NCBI GenBank assembly: GCA_913057815.1
Contig: CAJXOV010000225.1
Span: 1-5,012, forward strand
Source: an uncultured Flavobacteriales bacterium
Lineage (GTDB): Bacteria; Bacteroidota; Bacteroidia; Flavobacteriales_D; Sanyastnellaceae
Length of the DNA: 5,012 nt
Direction of reading: 5' to 3'
The notes below the pieces were generated by a model that was not told the DNA's origin, did no database searches, and was given only the letters and a program-made list of their open reading frames with translations. Positions 1 through 5,012 of this stretch are shown one piece after another. Position numbers and translations under genes: made by a program. The stretch's first letter is position 1, and the number at the start of each line of letters is the position of its first letter.

Positions 1-887
1 GATGCTGACCCAGATGCTACCTGTGTGGCACCAGAAATCGATTGATTAGTTGGAGCTGTGCTATTTGAACACCCTGCAGCCTCATGATTAAAATAGAAAA
101 CCCAATTACTCTCTGTAGCATCACAATGAGCAGCAGTTAAAAAATATTCAGAACCATCTTGAGCAGTAGTGTTTATTAAAGATCCCGTACACCAAGCGCT
201 TCCTCCGTTAAGAATAAGAGCTACTCCTCTTTTTTCGTTTTGCCAATCTGCTCCATCAGGACAGTTCACATTCATATTACATGATCCACTATTTCCGAAA
301 ACACCTTTCTCAGTATCTTCCCATTTGTTTATCGCTTTTCTGTAACCATGAATAATGGTTCCAATCCTAATCTGCGCTTCATCTTCCACCCAGTATGGTT
401 CATAGTATTCAATAAAAACTTCACTATCATGAACCAAGCCTACGGCAAAGGAGTTGTATTCCTTATTGTTCTCATGAGTAAACACGCCTATAAACTCAGT
501 TCTATTTTTATTCCAGATAGACAATTGACCGCCTTCAGGAATGTACCAATCACTGAATAGAAAATTAATAGATGTGGCTTTAGGACATTTCACACCTAGA
601 GTCCAAAGTTTGTCTCCCTTATTCAAGACTTCGTGTTTGGCTTCTTCGAAAAGGTTAATATTCACCTCTCTTTCGATTCCAAATCTGTAAGGTGTTTCTT
701 TGTATTGATCTACCTCTTCATCATAAGCTTTAATGGTAGATAAATTTAAAGATTCAGTTGTAATTGTTGGAATATCAGCATTGCTGACTGATTTTTTATT
801 CCAATTGTAAGGTTGTCCTTTTTGTTGAATCTGTCCAAAAGAGGAAATACATAGAGCTAATAGCATAGCAAGGATTGCGTGCTTCAT
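1..887 (-). CDS. Secreted lysyl-endopeptidase-like serine protease (trypsin fold), N-terminal part only
   Basis: The reading frame is open from an ATG at 887-885 to the left edge (295 whole codons), so the 3' end lies outside the window. Residues 1-18 look like a signal peptide (basic start, hydrophobic core, likely cut at SFG|Q), so the product is exported. Residues about 19-195 resemble a propeptide. From about residue 198 the sequence matches mature Achromobacter lysyl endopeptidase from memory: GNSGSCNMNVNCP, then WCTGSLINTT, then YFLTAAHC with catalytic His254. Five cysteines (203, 209, 233, 255, 273) fall where that enzyme has Cys6, 12, 36, 58 and 80; the 203-209 and 233-255 spacings are identical. 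The catalytic Asp and Ser and any C-terminal sorting domain are beyond the edge, so activity and Lys specificity cannot be confirmed. A propeptide of this length suggests autoprocessing; Lys194 before GVFG is a candidate site (inference). The gene is separated from sufD by about 380 bases and is probably its own transcription unit. Confidence 0.85.
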   Translation of the reverse strand, partial: MKHAILAMLLALCISSFGQIQQKGQPYNWNKKSVSNADIPTITTESLNLSTIKAYDEEVDQYKETPYRFGIEREVNINLFEEAKHEVLNKGDKLWTLGVKCPKATSINFLFSDWYIPEGGQLSIWNKNRTEFIGVFTHENNKEYNSFAVGLVHDSEVFIEYYEPYWVEDEAQIRIGTIIHGYRKAINKWEDTEKGVFGNSGSCNMNVNCPDGADWQNEKRGVALILNGGSAWCTGSLINTTAQDGSEYFLTAAHCDATESNWVFYFNHEAAGCSNSTAPTNQSISGATQVASGSA

Positions 888-934
888 TTGATTGATAAAT
901 TAAGGTTTATAATACAGTTAGTGTACATCAAACA

Positions 935-942
935 CCAAGATA
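935..942 (-). promoter_or_regulatory. Weak candidate -7 element for the protease gene
   Basis: On the minus strand these bases read TATCTTGG, a one-mismatch match to the Bacteroidota -7 consensus TAnnTTTG, 47 bases upstream of the protease ATG. No convincing TTG -33 box is present; a TTTTT run lies at roughly the right distance. This was picked by eye in AT-rich DNA and may be a chance match. Confidence 0.2.
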
Positions 943-1107
943 GGAGTTTAATAATACATGGAAAAAGTAAAGTTAATGACTTACAATACCAAATAAGAAA
1001 CACAAAGTGTTGACAACTAATTGAAGTTGAAAAGTTTCATTTGGACCAAATAGCTTGACCATAGACCTCGAAAGAAATGAAGTATTAGAAGCTCTTAAAA
1101 ATCAAAA

Positions 1108-1126
1108 TTTCAATTGCAAATTGAAA
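1108..1126. repeat. Short perfect inverted repeat in intergenic DNA
   Basis: The arms TTTCAATT and AATTGAAA (8 bases each) are perfect inverted copies around a 3-base centre. It lies about 220 bases upstream of the protease ATG and about 90 bases beyond the presumed suf terminator. The stem is almost pure A/T, so it could be a protein-binding site, a weak backup terminator or chance. Confidence 0.25.
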
Positions 1127-1214
1127 ACAGTAGAGTCGCAGAATATTGTTCACCTTCTGTTTTACAGCAATCTAATAAAGAACTATCTTCAGATTGAATA
1201 TGAGTGCATAACTC

Positions 1215-1240
1215 AAAAAAGACACCCTGTTAGGTGTTTT
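1215..1240 (-). terminator. Intrinsic terminator after sufD
   Basis: On the minus strand the stem ACACC / GGTGT closes a 6-base loop. One G-U and two A-T pairs extend it to about 8 pairs, and six T residues follow (complement of A1215-1220). It sits about 29 bases past the sufD stop codon, where the end of a suf transcript is expected. The opposite strand has TTTT after the same stem, so it could also work in the other direction, although no plus-strand gene is evident. Confidence 0.65.
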
Positions 1241-1268
1241 AACCACTTTAGGGTTCTAGTCTATTTCG

Positions 1269-2468
1269 TTATAGTGAGATTAAATTTCCCTCAAACTCAT
1301 CCACCTTCATAGCATCCAACACCTCTTGGAAGAATGCTGTTACTAGCATTTCCTTGGCATTTTGTCTGGAAATTCCTCTGGCCATTAAATAGAAAAGAGC
1401 AATATCATCAAACTGACCTGTGGTAGAACCGTGGGAGCATTTTACATCATCCGCATAAATCTCTAACTCTGGCTTAGAGTTCATAGTTCCGTTCTCAGTC
1501 ATTACTATGTTAGAGTTCTGCTGAAATGCGTTGGTCAACTGTGCGTCTGGTCTGACGAATACTTTTCCGTTAAATACTCCTGAAGCTGCATCATATATCA
1601 CTCCTTTATAAAGCTCATTAGATTCACAATGAGGAACTTTATGGTCTACCGTAGTAGTATTATCCACATGCTCTTTAGCTGTAGGAAGGTAAATTCCGTT
1701 TAAGTTACATTCTCCGTTTTTACCGTTTAAGTCAGACCAACTATCATTTCTGGTCCAGGTTCCGTTTTTAGTAACTACATTAGAAGTGTATGTAGCATCT
1801 GCTCCCTGCTGAGAAAACTCATGAGTCATCATGTATCCGTTTTCTCCTAGTGCTTGCCATTTTGAAATGGTCAACTTGGCATTGGCATGAACATCAGATT
1901 CATTAATATGGCTCACCCATTTTTTAGAATCGTCTGCAGAAACAAATGATTCCATTACATGAAGAAAGCTACTTTGTTCTGCTGCTATCTTCACTCTTGT
2001 TTGAGCGGTAGTCAGTTCACCTGAATTCACAAATATGATATGAACTGGCTGGGCTATGATTTGATTTTTGGCAGCACTGATATTTAAACTTACTGGGTTT
2101 AGTGAATAGTTAAGTGCGGTGAAAATGTTTTTGCGTTGCAACGCTCCTTCTTCATCATGCTCAGATTCTATAGTCAACCCTTCTGGAAGATCTTCTGATA
2201 TGTACGCCACTTGTCCGTTTACTACGTAAATAGAAACTGCATCTAACTCAGGAAAAGGATTATAACTTTCTACATTATCTAAAGCTCCAGCTCCCATTTG
2301 CCAAGCTTCTTTAGAAATGGCATTTACTCGGGTGTATTTCCATTTCTCAGCTCTACGGGTTGGGAATTCTAGTCCTTCAGTAACTGAAAGTAGGTCTGAG
2401 GCACTGAAGTTAGCTTCTAGTGCCTGTAAGAATTTTTCTTTCTTCTCGTCCAAAATTGCTACACTCAT
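1269..2468 (-). CDS. sufD: SufD, Fe-S cluster assembly scaffold subunit
   Basis: SufD pairs with SufB and two SufC ATPases to form the cytosolic SufBC2D complex, which assembles Fe-S clusters and passes them to acceptor proteins. The product is 399 residues, slightly shorter than the E. coli protein of about 420. The N-terminal part (about 1-100) is a variable helical region containing EFPTRRAEKWKYT, typical of SufD. The middle is the beta-helix core. The conserved C-terminal region starts at PHCESNELYKGV (about 279-290) and includes FNGKVFVRPDAQ and ADDVKCSHGSTTGQ. Cys344 and His346 in KCSHG correspond to the E. coli Cys358/His360 pair implicated in cluster formation at the SufB-SufD interface. 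The ATG lies one base after the sufC stop codon, which indicates translational coupling and supports this start. It is the last suf gene here and is followed by a hairpin terminator. No damage is seen. Confidence 0.96.
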   Translation of the reverse strand: MSVAILDEKKEKFLQALEANFSASDLLSVTEGLEFPTRRAEKWKYTRVNAISKEAWQMGAGALDNVESYNPFPELDAVSIYVVNGQVAYISEDLPEGLTIESEHDEEGALQRKNIFTALNYSLNPVSLNISAAKNQIIAQPVHIIFVNSGELTTAQTRVKIAAEQSSFLHVMESFVSADDSKKWVSHINESDVHANAKLTISKWQALGENGYMMTHEFSQQGADATYTSNVVTKNGTWTRNDSWSDLNGKNGECNLNGIYLPTAKEHVDNTTTVDHKVPHCESNELYKGVIYDAASGVFNGKVFVRPDAQLTNAFQQNSNIVMTENGTMNSKPELEIYADDVKCSHGSTTGQFDDIALFYLMARGISRQNAKEMLVTAFFQEVLDAMKVDEFEGNLISL

Positions 2469-2469
2469 C

Positions 2470-3219
2470 TTAAACTGTTTCTTCTATTAACCAATCGTAT
2501 CCTTTTTCTTCCAATTCTAGCGCTAATTCCTTAGGTCCAGTCTTGATTATTTTACCATTGTACAGTACATGCACAAAATCAGGAACGATGTAATCTAAAA
2601 GCCTTTGGTAATGTGTAATCACAAGGAATGAACGCTCAGGACTTCTCATAGAATTTACTCCGTGAGAAACTACCTTTAAAGCGTCAATGTCCAGACCAGA
2701 ATCTGTCTCATCCAGTATAGCAAACTTAGGATCAAGCATGGCCATTTGGAAAATCTCATTACGCTTCTTTTCTCCTCCTGAGAACCCTTCATTTACCGAA
2801 CGGTTTTTCAATTTCCCTGCTAGTTCTACTAATTCTGATTTCTCTTTTACTAAAGCTAAAAACTCTTTGGCTTTGATAGGTTCTAATCCTTGGTAAGCTC
2901 TTTTCTCATTCAGCGCAGCTTTTAAGAAATTTATGTTACTCACACCAGGAATTTCTACTGGATACTGAAACGCTAAGAACATTCCTTCTTTAGCTCTCTC
3001 GTCTACATCTAAATCAAGTAAATCGGATCCGTCAAAATCAACAGAACCTTCTGTTACTTCATACGCATCATTTCCTGCTAACACAGATGCTAGAGTACTT
3101 TTCCCACTTCCGTTAGGACCCATAATCGCGTGAACTTCTCCAGCTTTAACTTCTAAATTCAATCCTTTTAGGATTTTATTTCCTTCTACCTCTGCGTGTA
3201 GATTCTTTATCTTAATCAT
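2470..3219 (-). CDS. sufC: SufC, ABC-type ATPase of the SufBCD complex
   Basis: SufC is the soluble ABC ATPase that dimerises on the SufB-SufD heterodimer and drives the conformational change needed for Fe-S assembly. At 249 residues it has the usual family length. Visible motifs are Walker A GPNGSGKST (34-42), the Q-loop Gln85 in FLAFQYPVEIPGV, the ABC signature in NEGFSGGEKKRNEI (SGGEK at 147-151), Walker B with the D-loop ILDETDSGLD (168-177, Asp170/Glu171) and the H-loop His203 in VITHYQRLL. The FSGGEKKRNEI and ETDSGLDIDAL forms are diagnostic for SufC among ABC ATPases. The ATG follows a non-coding spacer; the heptamer array A ends one base before it (3221 versus start base 3219), so the sufC initiation region is formed largely by repeat sequence. 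sufD follows after one base. Confidence 0.97.
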   Translation of the reverse strand: MIKIKNLHAEVEGNKILKGLNLEVKAGEVHAIMGPNGSGKSTLASVLAGNDAYEVTEGSVDFDGSDLLDLDVDERAKEGMFLAFQYPVEIPGVSNINFLKAALNEKRAYQGLEPIKAKEFLALVKEKSELVELAGKLKNRSVNEGFSGGEKKRNEIFQMAMLDPKFAILDETDSGLDIDALKVVSHGVNSMRSPERSFLVITHYQRLLDYIVPDFVHVLYNGKIIKTGPKELALELEEKGYDWLIEETV

Positions 3220-3221
3220 TC

Positions 3222-3256
3222 AGTTTATAGTTGATGGTTCAGAGTTTATAGTTCTC
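3222..3256 (+). repeat. Heptamer array A (left arm of the IVP cassette)
   Basis: Five tandem 7-base units with consensus AGTTNAT start at 3222, 3229, 3236, 3243 and 3250; the third begins GGTT, and the last three bases of the units run TAT, GAT, CAG, TAT, CTC. Bases 3221-3253 match the reverse complement of 3829-3861 at 29 of 33 positions. The array lies immediately upstream of the sufC start codon on the minus strand. Confidence 0.85.
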
Positions 3257-3275
3257 TTTACCTTTCTATTTATTC

Positions 3276-3294
3276 AGTTTATTATTCTGATTCC
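3276..3294 (+). repeat. Truncated heptamer copy C
   Basis: Only two units remain (AGTTTAT, then TATTCTG followed by ATTCC). They align with the last two units and following bases of array B (AGTTCAT, AGTTCTG, ATTCC at 3325-3343). This looks like a decayed or partial copy lying between arrays A and B. Confidence 0.5.
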
Positions 3295-3303
3295 TTTTTT
3301 ATC

Positions 3304-3338
3304 AGTTTATAGTTGATGCTTTGGAGTTCATAGTTCTG
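3304..3338 (+). repeat. Heptamer array B (inner left copy)
   Basis: Five 7-base units start at 3304, 3311, 3318, 3325 and 3332, in the same orientation as array A. The 33 bases 3303-3335 match 3221-3253 at 29 of 33 positions, with the first 16 bases identical. Array B lies 14 bases beyond the 3' end of the IVP gene and matches the right arm less well (25 of 33) than array A does. Confidence 0.8.
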
Positions 3339-3352
3339 ATTCCCTGCCTTCA

Positions 3353-3772
3353 TTATTCAGGTTTTCCATAATATTCTGTGGGTTCGCTGAATTTGATTCC
3401 TTTTAATTCTGTCTTTTTCAAATAAGCTATTAATCCACCTATCATTTTTATTATCTCCTCAGCCTTCTGACTGGTTGCTTCAAACTCTTCTTCAGTTATA
3501 TAGCGGCAATCTAAAGCTCGATATAATTGAGACTTTGTTTCTGCTACTGAGCCTTTTGCAATGCTCAAAAACTGTTTAAACTCTTTACTCCCTCCTCTGT
3601 CAAATCCTTCCGCTATGTTATCCATACATGAGCCTGATGAACGTCTTATCTGGTCTTTCAGAGAGTAATTCTTCGAAAAGTCGTTCTTGAGTGTAAGAAC
3701 ATAAATAGACTTACTCAATTCACGGGCTTTCTGCCAAACTTTTAGCTCTTCAAAAGACTGTATTCTTGCCAT
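3353..3772 (-). CDS. Four-helix-bundle protein of the 23S rRNA intervening-sequence (IVP) family
   Basis: The 139-residue product has the hallmarks of the IVP / four helix bundle family (Pfam 23S_rRNA_IVP, TIGR02436, by recognition): SFEELKVWQKAREL (6-19), SLKDQIRRSSGS (37-48), the core DNIAEGFDRGG (51-61) and FKQFLSIAKGSVAE (65-78), all in predicted amphipathic helices. No signal peptide or membrane segment is seen, so it should be cytosolic. Relatives are encoded in intervening sequences of some bacterial 23S rRNA genes and as stand-alone genes in Bacteroidota; the related Avd protein works with diversity-generating retroelements. No enzymatic activity is known for stand-alone members and none is claimed here. 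The basic stretches (QIRR, KK and RK pairs) would suit nucleic-acid binding (inference). It lies in the same direction as suf, between sufB and sufC, and is enclosed by inverted heptamer arrays, an unusual position that suggests insertion of a cassette. The ATG at 3772-3770 gives a family-typical N-terminus. A short TATACTTTAA stretch about 25-35 bases upstream could be part of a promoter, but this is weak. Confidence 0.93.
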   Translation of the reverse strand: MARIQSFEELKVWQKARELSKSIYVLTLKNDFSKNYSLKDQIRRSSGSCMDNIAEGFDRGGSKEFKQFLSIAKGSVAETKSQLYRALDCRYITEEEFEATSQKAEEIIKMIGGLIAYLKKTELKGIKFSEPTEYYGKPE

Positions 3773-3825
3773 GTTTAACTTAAAATTCTTTTTCCATAAC
3801 TTAAAGTATACTGGTGGTTTCCAAA

Positions 3826-3860
3826 AGCAACTATAAACTATGAACCATCAACTCCAAACT
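3826..3860 (-). repeat. Heptamer array R (right arm of the IVP cassette, inverted)
   Basis: On the minus strand there are five 7-base units starting at 3860, 3853, 3846, 3839 and 3832. They have the same AGTTNAT consensus and the same register as array A, with last three bases TGG, GAT, CAT, TAT, GCT. The first unit overlaps the sufB stop codon: bases 3860 and 3859 are the A and G of TAG. Relative to arrays A and B this copy is inverted, so the two sides of the IVP gene are complementary in a suf transcript. Confidence 0.85.
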
Positions 3861-5012
3861 ATCCTACCGACCCTTCTAATGAAATAGCCAACAACTTCTG
3901 TGCTTCTACTGCGAATTCCATTGGAAGCTTGTTTAGCACGTCTTTAGCATAGCCGTTTACTATCATGCTTATAGCCTTCTCTTCATTTAATCCTCTCTGC
4001 TTGCAGTAAAACAACTGCTCCTCTCCTATTTTAGAGGTAGTAGCTTCATGTTCTACTTTGGCAGTATGGTTGTTTACCTCTATGTATGGGAAAGTATGTG
4101 CTCCTGACGTATCTGTCATCAGCAGTGAATCACACTGACTGAAGTTTCTAGCGTTATCAGCTGACTTGTTTATCTGCACCAATCCTCTATAAGAATTCTG
4201 GCTTTTTCCAGCTGAAATTCCTTTAGAAATAATGGTGCTTTTCGTGTTCTTCCCGATATGGATCATTTTGGTTCCAGTGTCTGCCTGCTGGTAATTATTA
4301 GTTACCGCTACAGAATAAAACTCACCCACACTGTTGTCTCCTTTAAGAATACAACTTGGATATTTCCATGTAACTGCAGAACCAGTTTCTACTTGTGTCC
4401 AAGAGATTTTAGCGTTTTTCTCGCAGATTCCTCTTTTGGTTACGAAGTTGAAAATTCCACCTTTTCCTGTTTCATCTCCTGGATACCAGTTCTGAACAGT
4501 AGAATATTTTATTTCAGCATCGTCTAAAGCTATTAGCTCTACTACCGCTGCATGAAGTTGGTTTTCATCTCTTTGCGGTGCAGTACAACCTTCAAGGTAA
4601 CTAACGTAACTTCCCTCATCTGCGATTAGCAGAGTTCTTTCGAACTGTCCTGTTCCTGCTTCGTTAATCCTGAAATATGTAGATAGCTCCATAGGGCATC
4701 TTACTCCTTTAGGAATATAACAGAACGAACCGTCTGTAAATACAGCAGAATTAAGAGCTGCGTAAAAATTATCTTTTTGTGGAACTACAGAACCTATGTA
4801 TTTCTTTACTAATTCAGGGTGTTCCTTCACAGCCTCAGAGATAGACATAAATATAATTCCTAGTTCTCCTAATTTCTCTTTGAAAGAAGTAGCTACACTA
4901 ACAGAATCCATCACAAAATCTACGGCTACACCTTGAAGTCTTTTCTGTTCCTCAGTAGAAATACCGAGTTTATCCATCGTTTTTCTTAACTCTGGGTCCA
5001 CATCATCTAATG
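3859..5012 (-). CDS. sufB: SufB, Fe-S cluster assembly scaffold subunit, N-terminus missing
   Basis: SufB is the subunit on which the nascent Fe-S cluster is built, receiving sulfur from SufS/SufE and partnering SufD and SufC. The frame stays open to the right edge (reading LDD before [13 protein letters not shown]). Family members of about 480 residues have roughly 100 further residues upstream, so the real start is outside the window and the in-frame GTG at 5001-4999 is internal. Visible family blocks include [110 protein letters not shown] and the usual C-terminus LEGSVG. The Cys in SQCDS and the Glu in HEATTSKI correspond to E. coli Cys405 and Glu434, needed for cluster assembly. The stop codon TAG is partly made of the heptamer array that begins the IVP cassette; the protein end itself looks intact. 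Confidence 0.96.
   Translation of the reverse strand, partial: LDDVDPELRKTMDKLGISTEEQKRLQGVAVDFVMDSVSVATSFKEKLGELGIIFMSISEAVKEHPELVKKYIGSVVPQKDNFYAALNSAVFTDGSFCYIPKGVRCPMELSTYFRINEAGTGQFERTLLIADEGSYVSYLEGCTAPQRDENQLHAAVVELIALDDAEIKYSTVQNWYPGDETGKGGIFNFVTKRGICEKNAKISWTQVETGSAVTWKYPSCILKGDNSVGEFYSVAVTNNYQQADTGTKMIHIGKNTKSTIISKGISAGKSQNSYRGLVQINKSADNARNFSQCDSLLMTDTSGAHTFPYIEVNNHTAKVEHEATTSKIGEEQLFYCKQRGLNEEKAISMIVNGYAKDVLNKLPMEFAVEAQKLLAISLEGSVG

Larger units (their letters stand above)
888..1268. other. Intergenic region between sufD and the protease gene
   Basis: This stretch of about 380 bases holds no gene that I can support. Near sufD it contains a hairpin with a T-tract (1215-1240), in the middle a small AT-rich inverted repeat (1108-1126), and near the protease a weak promoter match (935-942). 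A plus-strand open frame beginning with TTG at 1055 has no recognisable family, no good start codon, runs through the terminator hairpin and overlaps the end of sufD, so it is treated as chance. The protease promoter should lie here. Confidence 0.6.
3221..3861 (-). mobile_element. Putative IVP cassette bounded by 33-base inverted repeats
   Basis: The cassette consists of a 33-base right arm (3829-3861), a short leader, the IVP gene, a 3' segment with extra heptamer copies and a 33-base left arm (3221-3253); the arms match at 29 of 33 positions. It fills essentially the whole gap between two genes that are often closely linked in Bacteroidota. No transposase, recombinase or clear target-site duplication is visible, so if mobile it must use functions supplied elsewhere, or RNA-level or homologous-recombination routes. 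The alternative is a dispersed intergenic repeat family that happens to flank a resident gene. Confidence 0.4.

Noticed and set aside
348..560. Plus-strand open frame of 70 codons
   Set aside because: It lies entirely antisense to the protease gene, whose minus-strand frame has clear family motifs and conserved cysteines.
849..887. Lipoprotein signal in the protease N-terminus
   Set aside because: Cys13 is preceded by LAL, which is a poor lipobox because the -1 position is Leu; an ordinary signal peptide cut after SFG fits better.
1241..1254. Second small hairpin (AACC / GGTT) between sufD and the terminator
   Set aside because: It has only four to five pairs and no T-tract; too weak to call separately from the neighbouring terminator.
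1055..1312. Plus-strand open frame of 85 codons in the intergenic region
   Set aside because: It starts with TTG, has no in-frame ATG near the start, shows no recognisable family motif, reads through the suf terminator hairpin and overlaps the 3' end of sufD in antisense. It is best explained by chance.
2687..2896. Plus-strand open frame of 69 codons
   Set aside because: It is antisense to the SufC signature and Walker B region; a shadow of a strongly conserved gene.
3221..3338. Heptamer arrays as a CRISPR array
   Set aside because: The 33-base copies are imperfect, irregularly spaced, internally periodic every 7 bases and one lies inverted across a gene. There are no regular unique spacers and no cas genes.
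3221..3861. Complete insertion sequence
   Set aside because: Inverted ends are present, but the only gene is an IVP-family protein; there is no transposase and no visible target-site duplication. It is kept only as a putative cassette.
4258..4527. Plus-strand open frame of 89 codons
   Set aside because: It is antisense to the conserved SufB core and has no family resemblance of its own.
4999..5001. GTG as the start codon of sufB
   Set aside because: The frame continues upstream to the window edge with residues (LDD) that fit the internal LDDVDPEL segment of Bacteroidota SufB. Starting here would delete about 100 conserved residues.

Overview
The window looks like a Bacteroidota chromosome, probably a flavobacterium-like lineage. 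The DNA is AT-rich, Shine-Dalgarno sequences are not evident, SufB/SufC/SufD are of the Bacteroidota type, there is a free-standing 'four helix bundle' (23S rRNA IVP family) gene, and a secreted lysyl-endopeptidase-type protease is nearby. This assignment is by recognition, not by a search. Every gene that can be supported reads on the minus strand, so the biological order is right to left.

Right to left: (1) sufB, cut by the right window edge and missing about 100 N-terminal residues. (2) A 639-base spacer between the sufB stop and the sufC start. It holds a 139-residue IVP-family four-helix-bundle gene bracketed by heptanucleotide-repeat arrays in inverted orientation. (3) sufC, followed after one base by (4) sufD. 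(5) A hairpin with a T-tract that probably ends the suf transcript. (6) About 380 bases of intergenic DNA. (7) The first 295 codons of an exported trypsin-fold serine protease that resembles Achromobacter lysyl endopeptidase and runs off the left edge.

SufB, SufC and SufD form the SufBC2D scaffold/ATPase on which Fe-S clusters are assembled. The cysteine desulfurase SufS and its partner SufE are not in the window, and the apparent terminator after sufD suggests they are not the next genes in the operon.

The most interesting feature is the IVP cassette (3221-3861) inside the suf operon. Its outermost 33 bases match as an inverted repeat at 29 of 33 positions. The right-hand arm supplies two bases of the sufB stop codon, and the left-hand arm ends one base before the sufC start codon. 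In the suf transcript these arms could pair into a long stem that loops out the IVP gene and covers the sufC initiation region. This is reminiscent of the stem-bounded intervening sequences in 23S rRNA genes, where this protein family was first seen. The arrangement is read directly from the sequence; mobility, RNA processing and any regulatory role are inference.
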